NCBI GenBank assembly: GCA_041671505.1
Contig: JBAZBK010000019.1
Span: 62,001 to 126,000 of the forward strand
Origin: JACPDH01 sp041671505
GTDB taxonomy: Bacteria > Acidobacteriota > Thermoanaerobaculia > Gp7-AA8
Reading direction: 5' to 3'
Length of the DNA: 64,000 nucleotides
Shown: one piece after another, positions 43,350-51,401 of the stretch
Layout of the letters: the number at the start of each line of letters is the position of its first letter
How positions within the stretch are numbered: position 1 is the stretch's first letter
Notes under the pieces: generated by a model
What the model was told of the DNA's origin: nothing
Seen by the model: the letters and a program-made list of their open reading frames with translations, nothing else
The model's database searches: none
Translations under genes and position numbers: made by a program

Positions 43350-44363
43350 ATGCCGACGGTTCGAGTTTTGGCTACAATCCTCGGCACGGAGGCAACGACG
43401 ATTTCGAAGCGTGAGGGTGGCAGCGCTCCCGGCGGGACCGTCCGCTTCGACGTGTGGGGATGCCGCGGCTCGAAGAGCTTCATTCCTCCCCGGTCGCGGA
43501 TCGGCAACTACACCTCCTGCTACTCCCTGCAGGACGGTAGCGACCTCTTCGTGTTCGACGCCGGCCTGGGGCTCGCGTCACTCTCATACGAAATTCACAG
43601 GCAGCGGCGCTTCGGCATCCTCAAGCGGATCTTCGTCTTGATCACGCACGCTCATCTCGATCACTGGGAAGGGCTGAAGGACGCCGACTGGTTCTGGGAG
43701 CGCGACAACGGTCTCGAAGTGCGGATCATCGGTCTCGACGAGGCGATCAATGCGATCCAGCGCGGCTACGAGCATCCGTCGTTCGTCGATCTCGACCTTC
43801 TCGCGCGCTTCACGGTCGCGAAGCTCGAGTTCAACAGCTTCTCGTTCGGGGACGTTCTCGAGCTCGGCGACTGGAAACTCGGGAACATGGCGCTCAATCA
43901 CTACAGCGGAACACCCGAGGACAAAAGCGTCGTGCAGACGAGCGGCTACAGGCTCAGTCGCGAGGGAGGGCCGGTGGTCTGCTACATCTCCGACCACGAG
44001 CCGGGGCCCGGCACCATTGCGGCGGAGCGGGAGCTGACGAGGGACGCGAACCTGGTCCTCTACGATTCTCACTTCACGACGATCGCGGAACAGCGCTTCG
44101 GTCACGGGTCGCAGGAGCATTCCTCGAGCGTGGCCAGGAGCTTCCCGAACCTTCTCGTCGTGGCTGGCCACCATGGGCCGATGTACTCGGACGTCAATAT
44201 CGAAAAGACGTTCCGGCGTCTCAGCAAGGGACTCGAGAACTTCGCTCTCGCAGTGGAAGGGCGCGGGTTCCTCTGGGACCGGACGGTCGGGAAATTTCTG
44301 GTCGAGGAAGCGAGCGAGCCGCACCCGGAGATCGCCAAGGCCGGAGTCGCGGCAAAAGGTTGA
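43350..44363 (+). CDS. Metallo-beta-lactamase-fold hydrolase
   Basis: This encodes up to 337 residues. The metal-binding motifs are in order: 'ITHAHLDHWEGL' (HxHxDH, about residues 98-103), 'YISDHEPGPG', 'HGSQEHSS' and 'VAGHHGPMY'. The N-terminus 'FDVWGCRGS...GNYTSC' matches the subfamily with a 'WGxRGS...GNTSC' start, related to PhnP, RNase Z and phosphodiesterases. The substrate is unknown. The start is uncertain: the ATG at 43350 lies upstream of a TACAAT hexamer (43373-43378) and a GGAGG (43388-43392), which would suit a start near 43401, where the only in-frame candidate is ATT. Confidence 0.78.
   Translation: MPTVRVLATILGTEATTISKREGGSAPGGTVRFDVWGCRGSKSFIPPRSRIGNYTSCYSLQDGSDLFVFDAGLGLASLSYEIHRQRRFGILKRIFVLITHAHLDHWEGLKDADWFWERDNGLEVRIIGLDEAINAIQRGYEHPSFVDLDLLARFTVAKLEFNSFSFGDVLELGDWKLGNMALNHYSGTPEDKSVVQTSGYRLSREGGPVVCYISDHEPGPGTIAAERELTRDANLVLYDSHFTTIAEQRFGHGSQEHSSSVARSFPNLLVVAGHHGPMYSDVNIEKTFRRLSKGLENFALAVEGRGFLWDRTVGKFLVEEASEPHPEIAKAGVAAKG
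43373..43378 (+). promoter_or_regulatory. -10-like hexamer TACAAT near the hydrolase start
   Basis: TACAAT followed 9 bases later by GGAGG. The same TACAAT-to-GGAGG layout precedes the CsgG-like gene, which suggests it is a real promoter. If so, the ATG at 43350 cannot be the start used from it. Confidence 0.4.
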
Positions 44364-44454
44364 GCACGCCCTCGGTTGTCGCAAATTTGTGCGCGTGAGC
44401 GTGAGCCGGCTCACAACCCGGCGCCACTCCCGAGCCGACAATTTCGATTCGCGC

Positions 44455-44460
44455 TACAAT
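44455..44460 (+). promoter_or_regulatory. -10-like hexamer TACAAT before the CsgG-like gene
   Basis: TACAAT lies 32 bases before the ATG at 44493, with a CGGAGG ribosome binding site in between. No clear -35. Confidence 0.45.
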
Positions 44461-44492
44461 TCGGCTTCTAAACAGCAACGGAGGAACCCCCA

Positions 44493-45203
44493 ATGAAACG
44501 AGCAGTGGTCTCAGCGATCGTACTGGCTCTCTCTCTCGTCACCGTCAGCGCCTTTGCGAAGGACAAGCCCGTGATGGCTGTGATCGAGTTCAACAATCAC
44601 TCGGGCGCGTACTGGTGGTCGGGCGGAGTCGGTGACGATCTGGCCGACATGCTGACGAACGAGCTCGCTGCCACCGACAAGTTCAAGATGGTCGAACGCT
44701 CGAAGCTGAGCGCGGTGTTGCAGGAGCAGGACCTCGCCGCGTCAGGCGCAGTCTCGAAGGGGACCGGCGCAAAGATCGGCAAGCTCACCGGCGCGAAGTA
44801 CCTCATCACCGGAAGCGTCGCGTCGTACGAAGAGAACACCAAGGGGACCGGCGGCGGCCTCAGCTTCCGCGGCATCAGCGTCGGCGGCAAGAAGGATGAC
44901 GCCTATCTCGCGATCGACCTTCGCATCATCAACTCGACGACCGGCGTGGTCGAGCACGTCCGTACGGTCGAAGCCCGTTCGGGTGGCTACGCCCTCGGCG
45001 TCGGCTTCTACAAGGGCGGCCTCGGTGGCAACCTCGGGAAGTACGACAAGACCCCGGCCGGCAAGGCGATTCGCGCCTGCCTGATCGAAGCGACCGACTA
45101 CCTGACCTGCGTCATGGTCGACAAGGACGGTTGCGAAGAAGAATATGCAGCCAAGGAAAAGGCGCGTCGCGACAAGACCAAGGGATCGGTCAAGCTGGAC
45201 TGA
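44493..45203 (+). CDS. CsgG-like exported protein
   Basis: This 236-residue protein has a signal peptide ('MKRAVVSAIVLALSLVTVSA', cleaved near AFA-K) and a CsgG-type core. Segments such as 'VMAVIEFNNHSGAYWWSGG', 'DLADMLTNELAATDKFKMVE' and 'GAKYLITGSVASYEE' match the nucleotide-fold-like domain of CsgG, the curli secretion pore. There is no lipobox Cys after the signal, and no csgA, csgB or csgE is near. It may be a soluble periplasmic relative with a role in envelope assembly. A strong hairpin ends the gene. Confidence 0.75.
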   Translation: MKRAVVSAIVLALSLVTVSAFAKDKPVMAVIEFNNHSGAYWWSGGVGDDLADMLTNELAATDKFKMVERSKLSAVLQEQDLAASGAVSKGTGAKIGKLTGAKYLITGSVASYEENTKGTGGGLSFRGISVGGKKDDAYLAIDLRIINSTTGVVEHVRTVEARSGGYALGVGFYKGGLGGNLGKYDKTPAGKAIRACLIEATDYLTCVMVDKDGCEEEYAAKEKARRDKTKGSVKLD

Positions 45204-45225
45204 CGCTCTCCTTTTCGGTTTCGCT

Positions 45226-45260
45226 CGAAAGGCCTGCAGCAATGCGGGCCTTTCGATTTT
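45226..45260 (+). terminator. Terminator after the CsgG-like gene
   Basis: A 12-bp stem with one mismatch (45226-45237 with 45244-45255) is followed by ATTTTCC. The next gene's -10 hexamer starts nine bases later. Confidence 0.75.
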
Positions 45261-45268
45261 CCGCCAGC

Positions 45269-45274
45269 TATAAT
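45269..45274 (+). promoter_or_regulatory. Consensus -10 TATAAT placed for a leaderless transcript
   Basis: TATAAT is followed by seven bases and then the ATG at 45282, so transcription would start at or next to the start codon. No Shine-Dalgarno sequence is present. Confidence 0.55.
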
Positions 45275-45281
45275 CCGCGCG

Positions 45282-45740
45282 ATGCTCAAATCAAGGCTTC
45301 GCGAGTACCTCGAACCAAGGGTTTCGATCATCGTCGGCACGGTCAGCCCGGAGAAGATGCCGGCGTCGTGCCGCGCGATCGCGATTCGCGCGAACGACGA
45401 GGTCACGAGCTTCACGGTCTACGTCCCGGTCGCGACGAGCCAGGAGACCATCGCGAACGTCGCCGCGACACGGCGCATCGCGGTCGCCTGCTCGCGGCCG
45501 GCGACGCACAGCACGATTCAGTTCAAGGGGACGGTGCGCGAAGTCAGGCTCGCGCCCGAAGCGGATCACGAGTTCGTCAGCGGTCGGCTGCAGGCGTTCG
45601 CGGACGAGCTCGGCGATTTCGGATACCCACGGAAGAGCATCGCCTCGCTCGCGCACTGGCCCGCGTTCGCGATCGACGTCGATGTCGAAGCGCTCTTCGA
45701 GCAGACCCCCGGGCCTAACGCCGGAGCGTCGCTGCGATGA
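45282..45740 (+). CDS. Pyridoxamine 5'-phosphate oxidase-like flavin split-barrel protein
   Basis: This 152-residue protein resembles the FMN-binding split-barrel family: 'MPASCRAIAIRANDEVTSFT' and 'RRIAVACSRPATHSTIQFKG' are the strands that line the flavin pocket in such proteins. It lacks the C-terminal motif of true PdxH, so it is probably a reductase, an oxygen or heme-related protein, or a sensor rather than a B6 enzyme. It overlaps the next gene by four bases (ATGA); the two are one unit, likely translated together. Confidence 0.65.
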   Translation: MLKSRLREYLEPRVSIIVGTVSPEKMPASCRAIAIRANDEVTSFTVYVPVATSQETIANVAATRRIAVACSRPATHSTIQFKGTVREVRLAPEADHEFVSGRLQAFADELGDFGYPRKSIASLAHWPAFAIDVDVEALFEQTPGPNAGASLR

Positions 45741-47122
45741 TCTCTTCCCCTACCCGCCTAACGAGCTTGTCGCGCTGCTTCCTCGGTGTCATCCCGAGCA
45801 TCGTGTCGACGAGCGACGCGGAGGGTATCCCGAACGTCACGTACGTGAGCCAGGTCTTCTACGTCGACGAACAGCACGTTGCACTCTCCTGCCAGTTCTT
45901 CAACAAGACACGGAAGAACCTCGACGGCAATCCTCTCGCGTGCGCCCACGTGATCGATCCCGTTTCGTTCCAGGCCTGGCGCCTCCGTCTTCGCTTCTTG
46001 CGATCGGAGACGACCGGCCAGCTCTTCGAGTCGATGAAGGTCCGCATCGAGGCGATCGCGTCGCAGACTGGCATGGCGGGAGTCTTCCGCCTCCTCTCGG
46101 CGGACGTCTTCGAGGTACTGAGTGTCGAACGCGTCGAAGGATTCCTCGCTGCGCCACCCCCGGAGGACGCGGTCGAGCCGGTGAGCGCCGCGGGACGACG
46201 AACCGAGCTGCGCGGCCTGCAGTGCGTCTCCGAGCAGATTAACAAGGCCGACGATCTCGAGACGCTGCTCTCGTCCGTGCTCGAAGCTCTCGACGGCTAT
46301 TTCGGTTTCGCGCACACGATGGTGCTCGTCACCGAACCGCCGTGCGACCAGCTCGTCGCCGTCGCGAGCCGAGGGTACGGCGAGAGCGGCGTCGGCGCGG
46401 AAGTCGTGATCGGGGAAGGGCTGATCGGTACCGCCGCGAAGCAGCGGAGGATCCTGCGAATCGCCGGCCTCGACTCGAATCTGCGCTATGGACGGGCCGT
46501 GCGGCGCGAGGTGCTCTCCCGCGAGAGCCATCCCGTCGCGCCCGAGATTCCGCTGCCGGGGCTTCCCGACGCGCAGAGCACGCTCATCATCCCGCTCACG
46601 GTCGGCGTCGACCTGATCGGAGTCCTCGTGGCCGAGAGCCGCGCGCTCGCGGGATTCGACGAGTGGCACGAAGGCTACCTCGAGGTCGCAGCAAATCAGA
46701 TCGCGCTCGGAATCGACAGAATGTCCACACCCGACGGCGGCGACGACGAAGGCGCGGTCGCGCCACGGCCGCTCGCAGTCGCAAAGCCGGGGCCGGCGCG
46801 CCCGAAACACTCGCTGACGTACTACGCGGCCGACGACTGCGTTTTCGTCGACAACGAATACCTGATCCGGAACGTCCCGGGGAGGATCTTCTGGAAGCTC
46901 CTGACGACCTGGTCGCGCGAGGGGCGTAACGAATTCTCGAACCGCGAGCTGCGCCTGGACGAGTCGCTCGGCCTGCCGGAGTTCAAGGACAACCTCGAGA
47001 GCCGGTTGATCCTGCTCCGCAAGAGGCTCGAGGAGAAGTGTTCCGCGATCCGCATCGAGCGGACCGGCCGCGGCCGCTTCGCGCTCGTCGTCGACGCCGA
47101 GCTCGAGCTCGTCGAGAAATAG
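45737..47122 (+). CDS. Flavin split-barrel / GAF / winged-helix-like fusion protein
   Basis: This 461-residue protein has three parts. Residues 1-130 are a second split-barrel domain ('GIPNVTYVSQVFYVDEQHVA', 'FNKTRKN'). Residues about 155-330 are a GAF domain ('INKADDLETLLSSVLEALDG', 'VIGEGLIGTAAKQRRILRIA', 'QSTLIIPLTVGVDLIGVLVA'). After a Pro/Ala-rich linker, residues 365-461 look like a winged-helix or similar effector domain ('RIFWKLLTTWSREGRNEFSN', 'LESRLILLRKRLEEK'). The layout suggests a flavin- or redox-responsive regulator acting with the preceding split-barrel protein (inference). I do not recognise a named family. Confidence 0.65.
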   Translation: MISSPTRLTSLSRCFLGVIPSIVSTSDAEGIPNVTYVSQVFYVDEQHVALSCQFFNKTRKNLDGNPLACAHVIDPVSFQAWRLRLRFLRSETTGQLFESMKVRIEAIASQTGMAGVFRLLSADVFEVLSVERVEGFLAAPPPEDAVEPVSAAGRRTELRGLQCVSEQINKADDLETLLSSVLEALDGYFGFAHTMVLVTEPPCDQLVAVASRGYGESGVGAEVVIGEGLIGTAAKQRRILRIAGLDSNLRYGRAVRREVLSRESHPVAPEIPLPGLPDAQSTLIIPLTVGVDLIGVLVAESRALAGFDEWHEGYLEVAANQIALGIDRMSTPDGGDDEGAVAPRPLAVAKPGPARPKHSLTYYAADDCVFVDNEYLIRNVPGRIFWKLLTTWSREGRNEFSNRELRLDESLGLPEFKDNLESRLILLRKRLEEKCSAIRIERTGRGRFALVVDAELELVEK

Positions 47123-47128
47123 CGCGGG

Positions 47129-48490
47129 TTAGGCCATCCAGACAGTCTTCGCGTTGACGAACTCGCGAATTCCATGCGGTCCGAGCTCGCGCCCGAATCC
47201 CGATCGCTTGATGCCGCCGAACGGCATGCGTGGATCGGACGCGACCATCGTATTGACGAAGACCTGTCCTGCTTCGATCCGGTCGGCGAAGAAGTGCTGC
47301 TCGCCCTCGTCGCGCGTCCACGCCGCCGCGCCGAGACCGAACGGCGTCGCGTTCGCGATGCTCACTGCGTCTTCCTTGTCCCGGGCCACGAACAGTGTCG
47401 CTACGGGACCGAAGACTTCTTCCGTGACGATCTTCGCGGCGCTCGGAATCGCGGCCAGGACGGTCGGCGGATAGAAATTGCCGGGACCCTCGATGCGCCT
47501 GCCGCCGCAGAGCAGCTTCGCGCCGAGACTCACCGCGTCGTCGACGAAGGAGGCGACTTCCTCGAGAATCTGCGGCGTCGCGAGCGGCCCGATGTCGGTC
47601 GTCTCGTCCATCGGGTCGCCGACGCGCAGCGCCTGCATCGCCGCGACGAACTTCGTCGTGAACTCGTCGGCGACGTCGCGATGGACGATGAAGCGCTTGG
47701 CGGCGATGCACGACTGCCCGTTGTTCACGCAGCGCGCCTTTGCGGCGACCGTCGCTGCCGTGTCGATGTCGGCGCTCGGCATGACGACGAAGGGATCGCT
47801 CCCGCCGAGCTCGAGCACGACCTTCTTGATCTCGCGCCCCGCGATCGATCCGACGCTGCGTCCCGCGCCCTCGCTCCCGGTGAGCGTCGCGGCGGCGACG
47901 CGATCGTCGACGAGCAGCGATTCGACCTGCGACGACGTGACGAGCAGCGTCTGGAACTCGTCGCCGTCGAAGCCCGCGCGGCGAAGGATCTCCTCGATCG
48001 CCAGCGCCGACTGCGGCACGTTCGACGCGTGCTTGAGAATGCCGACGTTCCCTGCCATGAGCGCGGGAGCGGCGAATCGGAAGACCTGCCAAAACGGGAA
48101 GTTCCAGGGCATCACGGCGAGGACGATGCCGAGCGGCTGGTAGCGGACGAAGCTGCGTCTCGCGTTCGTTGCGATCACCTCGTCGGCCAGCAGCTGCTCG
48201 CCGTGCTCGGCGTAGTAGCCGCAGGCGAGGGCGCACTTGGCGACCTCCGCGCGCGCAGCGGTGATCGGCTTGCCCATCTCCAGCGTGAGCAGCCGGCCGT
48301 AGCGATCGGAATCGGACTCGAGAATCTCCGCGGCGCGCGCGAGCTTCGCGGCGCGCACGGCGAGAGGCGTCTCACGGTGCCTCAGATACGCGGACGCGGC
48401 GCGAGCCAGCGCCGACTCGATCGCGGCAGGAGTCGCAGGCTCGAACGCCTTGATCAGCGAGTTGTCGACTGGATTGATCGAGGCAATCAT
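47129..48490 (-). CDS. NAD(P)-dependent aldehyde dehydrogenase, Sad/YneI type
   Basis: This 453-residue enzyme oxidises an aldehyde, most likely succinate semialdehyde, to the acid. Catalytic residues are Glu in 'VVLELGGSDPFVVMPSAD' and Cys in 'NNGQSCIAAKRFIVHRD'. Segments 'TLEMGKPITAARAEVAKCA' and 'VMPWNFPFWQVFRFAAPAL' closely match E. coli YneI/Sad. The ATG at 48490 is preferred over the GTG three bases upstream because a GGGAG ribosome binding site lies eight bases before it. It converges on the flavin-GAF gene and may follow hslU in the same transcript, 42 bases apart. Confidence 0.88.
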   Translation of the reverse strand: MIASINPVDNSLIKAFEPATPAAIESALARAASAYLRHRETPLAVRAAKLARAAEILESDSDRYGRLLTLEMGKPITAARAEVAKCALACGYYAEHGEQLLADEVIATNARRSFVRYQPLGIVLAVMPWNFPFWQVFRFAAPALMAGNVGILKHASNVPQSALAIEEILRRAGFDGDEFQTLLVTSSQVESLLVDDRVAAATLTGSEGAGRSVGSIAGREIKKVVLELGGSDPFVVMPSADIDTAATVAAKARCVNNGQSCIAAKRFIVHRDVADEFTTKFVAAMQALRVGDPMDETTDIGPLATPQILEEVASFVDDAVSLGAKLLCGGRRIEGPGNFYPPTVLAAIPSAAKIVTEEVFGPVATLFVARDKEDAVSIANATPFGLGAAAWTRDEGEQHFFADRIEAGQVFVNTMVASDPRMPFGGIKRSGFGRELGPHGIREFVNAKTVWMA

Positions 48491-48532
48491 CACGAATTCT
48501 CCCGCGCGGAAGAATATCGCCGATCGCTGCGA

Positions 48533-49927
48533 TCAGAGAACGTAGCGACTCAGGTCGACGTCCTCGACGACTCCGGTAAGGGCATTTCGCACGTATCCCG
48601 CGTCGATCACCACTTCCGTTCCCGCCTTTTCGTCGGCGGTGAACGAGATATCGTCGAGCAACCGCTCGAGGATGGTGTGCAGGCGCCGCGCGCCGATGTT
48701 CTCCATCCGCTGGTTTACCTGCTCGGCGAACTTCGCGATCTCCTCGACCGCGTCGTCGGTGAAGCGGAGTCCGACCTTCTCGGTCGACATCAGTTCGGTG
48801 TACTGCGTCGTGAGCGCGTGCTCCGGCTCGCGCAGGATGCGGACGAAGTCGGCGTGCGTGAGCGACTCGAGCTCGACGCGGATCGGGAAGCGTCCCTGCA
48901 GCTCGGGAATCAGGTCCGAAGGCTTCGAGACGTGAAATGCCCCGGCGGCGATGAAGAGGATGTGGTCGGTGCGCACCATCCCGTAGCGCGTGTTGACCGT
49001 CGTGCCTTCGACGATCGGCAGGAGATCGCGCTGCACTCCTTCGCGTGAAACGTCGGGCCCCTGCACTCCTTCGCGGCCGGCGATCTTGTCGAGCTCGTCG
49101 AGGAAGACGATGCCGCTCTGCTCGACCCGCTCGATCGCCTCGTGCGTCGCGGAGCCCTGGTCGACGAGCTTCTCCGCTTCTTCGGCGACGAGCACCTCGC
49201 GCGCGTCCCCGACGCGCATCTTCCGCCGCTTGGTCTTTCCACCAAAAAGGCCGGGCAGCATGTCCTTGATGTTGACGCCCATCTCTTCCACCCCCTGCGG
49301 GGTGAAAATCTCGAACGACGGAGTCGACTGCTCTTTGACCTCGACTTCGATTTCGCGCTCGTCGAGCCTTCCTTCGTCGAGCCAGGCCGCCATCTTCTCT
49401 CGCGTCTCCGAGCGCTCGTCCGCTTCCTTCCGCTCCGGGCCGACGAACGCGGGATAAGCGGTCGGCTTGCCGGGCAGAAGAAGGTCGAGCAGACGCTCGC
49501 GCGCGTTGCGCTCGGCCTGAACGCGCACCGACACTTTGCGCTCCTCCTTCACCATCTTCACGGCGAGCTCGGTGATGTCGCGGACGATCGTCTCGACGTC
49601 GCGGCCGACGTAGCCGACCTCGGTGAACTTCGACGCCTCGATCTTCAGAAACGGGGAGCGGGTGAGCTTCGCGAGACGGCGCGCGATCTCCGTTTTTCCG
49701 ACTCCCGTCGGGCCGATCATGATGATGTTCTTCGGCGCGATCTCGTCGCGGCGCTCAGGCGGCAGCTGCTGGCGGCGCCAGCGATTGCGCAGGGCGATGG
49801 CGACGGCGCGCTTGGCGGCGTGCTGTCCGACGATGTGCTTGTCGAGCTCGGCGACGATCTGCTTGGGCGTGAGCCGGTCAGCCGTCTCGCGCAGCTCTTC
49901 GATGTGTCCGGGAAGGGGGATGACCAT
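48533..49927 (-). CDS. hslU: HslU (ClpY) ATPase of the HslUV protease
   Basis: This 464-residue AAA+ unfoldase feeds substrates to HslV. The N-terminus has 'LTPKQIVAELDKHIVGQHAA', Walker A 'IGPTGVGKTEIARRLAKL' at about residue 60, a variable I-domain at about residues 110-240, Walker B 'SGIVFLDELDKIAG', and a C-terminal tail ending in DLSRYVL that docks into HslV. It follows hslV by four bases. Confidence 0.97.
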   Translation of the reverse strand: MVIPLPGHIEELRETADRLTPKQIVAELDKHIVGQHAAKRAVAIALRNRWRRQQLPPERRDEIAPKNIIMIGPTGVGKTEIARRLAKLTRSPFLKIEASKFTEVGYVGRDVETIVRDITELAVKMVKEERKVSVRVQAERNARERLLDLLLPGKPTAYPAFVGPERKEADERSETREKMAAWLDEGRLDEREIEVEVKEQSTPSFEIFTPQGVEEMGVNIKDMLPGLFGGKTKRRKMRVGDAREVLVAEEAEKLVDQGSATHEAIERVEQSGIVFLDELDKIAGREGVQGPDVSREGVQRDLLPIVEGTTVNTRYGMVRTDHILFIAAGAFHVSKPSDLIPELQGRFPIRVELESLTHADFVRILREPEHALTTQYTELMSTEKVGLRFTDDAVEEIAKFAEQVNQRMENIGARRLHTILERLLDDISFTADEKAGTEVVIDAGYVRNALTGVVEDVDLSRYVL

Positions 49928-49931
49928 GGGT

Positions 49932-50474
49932 TTACAGCTCCTCGACCGTGATGTGATCGTTCGTGTAAATGCAGATCGTCGATGCGATGCGGAGCCCTTC
50001 CTTCGCTATCTCGGCGGCCGACATCTCCGTGTGCGCCATGAGGGCGCGCGCGGCTGCGAGCGCGTACGGTCCGCCGGAGCCGATCGCGAGTAGCCCGTCG
50101 TCCGGCGAGATCAGGTCGCCCGTCCCGGAGATCAGGTAGGAGCGTTCGTCGTTCGCGACGATGAGCAGCGCCTGGAGCTGGCGAAGGTACTTGTCGAGCC
50201 GCCAGTCCTTGGCGAGCTCGACGACTGCGCGCTCGAGGTTGCCGCGGTACTCCTCGAGCTTCGCCTCGAAGCGCGAGAAGAGGGCGAACGCGTCGGCCGC
50301 CGAACCGGCGAAGCCGGCGATGATCCTGCCGTCGTAGAGGCGCCGCACCTTTGCGGCGCTGTGTTTCATCACGGTCGTGCCGACGGTGACCTGGCCGTCT
50401 CCAGCCATCGCCACCTTGTCGCCCCGACGGACACAAAGGATCGTCGTCGCGTGGAAAACAGGCATTTCGCTCAC
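49932..50474 (-). CDS. hslV: HslV (ClpQ) peptidase of the HslUV protease
   Basis: This 180-residue proteasome-like peptidase has the conserved N-terminal Thr in 'FHATTILCVRRG', exposed after removal of a short propeptide as in Bacillus ClpQ, and 'AGDGQVTVGTTVMKHSAAKV'. The GTG at 50474 is listed because a TAGCAT hexamer ends seven bases before it, the spacing seen for other likely leaderless genes here. The in-frame ATG at 50465 (MPVFHATT) is equally plausible and gives the same mature enzyme. Confidence 0.95.
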   Translation of the reverse strand: MSEMPVFHATTILCVRRGDKVAMAGDGQVTVGTTVMKHSAAKVRRLYDGRIIAGFAGSAADAFALFSRFEAKLEEYRGNLERAVVELAKDWRLDKYLRQLQALLIVANDERSYLISGTGDLISPDDGLLAIGSGGPYALAAARALMAHTEMSAAEIAKEGLRIASTICIYTNDHITVEEL

Positions 50475-50519
50475 GACGAGGATGCTACCAGAATCGCGTC
50501 GGCGGGAGCCTGGACGGCG

Positions 50520-51389
50520 CTACGTTGCAGTGACAGTGACGAGGCCCATCTCGCGCGCGACGGCCTCGAAATCGGCCGGAATCGGGGCGGAGAAGACGCC
50601 GATCCCGGGCAGGCCGAGCCGCTGCGCGTGAAGCATTGGACGCGGCGGCTGCGGGTTGGGCTGAAGCGCCGAACCGTACTTCCGGTCGCCCAGGACGGGA
50701 TGCCCGGCGTGTGCGAGGTGGACCCGGATCTGGTGCGTCCGTCCCGTCGCGATTCGCACCTCGACGAGCGACGCCCGATCGTTCGCGGCCAGGACGCTCA
50801 CCTCGCTCCGGGCGGCCTTTCCCGAGTCGTGGACGTGGAAGACGTTGCCGGCGAGCCGGCCGATCGGCGCATCGATCGTCATCGGCCCGTCGATCCGACC
50901 GACGACGATCGCGCGATAGAGTTTCTCGCTCGTCCCGCCGGAGATCAGCTTCGCGAGCCGATCGGATGCCTGCCGCGTCCTCGCGAACGCGATCACTCCC
51001 GTCGTGTTCGTGTCGAGGCGGTGGACGAGGAAGAGGTCGTGGATCTCCCCTCGGCGTTTGAGCATCGAGGCGATGACTTCCAGCAGCGACGGGTTCGAGC
51101 TTCCCGGACTCGGCTGGCTCGGAATCGCCACGGGCTTGTCGGCGACGATCATTCCGGCGTCCGCGTGAAGCAGCGGCACCTCGACATCCGGAACGAGGAG
51201 CGTGAGGTGGGCGCCCGCCCGCGCAACGCGCGACGCGACCGCGACCGGGCGCGCGTCGAGCAGCACGCGTCCGGCTTCGAGTACGCGCTTGGCCTCCCTC
51301 CGGGAGAGCCCGAAGGGAGGCGCAGTCAGCGCGGCGTCAAGACGCGCCGCGACGGTGAGGTCCGTCGAGACGCCGAATCGGGTTGCCAT
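50520..51389 (-). CDS. RluA-family pseudouridine synthase
   Basis: This 289-residue enzyme isomerises uridine in RNA. An S4-like RNA-binding region lies at residues 1-65 ('GLSRREAKRVLEAGRVLLDA'). The catalytic motif 'VHRLDTNTTGVIAFARTR' contains the catalytic Asp of the RluA HRLD signature, and 'ATGRTHQIRVHLAHAGHPVL' is the second family motif. RluC/RluD-type 23S rRNA targets are likely, but the exact uridine cannot be read. Confidence 0.88.
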   Translation of the reverse strand: MATRFGVSTDLTVAARLDAALTAPPFGLSRREAKRVLEAGRVLLDARPVAVASRVARAGAHLTLLVPDVEVPLLHADAGMIVADKPVAIPSQPSPGSSNPSLLEVIASMLKRRGEIHDLFLVHRLDTNTTGVIAFARTRQASDRLAKLISGGTSEKLYRAIVVGRIDGPMTIDAPIGRLAGNVFHVHDSGKAARSEVSVLAANDRASLVEVRIATGRTHQIRVHLAHAGHPVLGDRKYGSALQPNPQPPRPMLHAQRLGLPGIGVFSAPIPADFEAVAREMGLVTVTAT

Positions 51390-51401
51390 CAGGCGGCGGT
51401 A

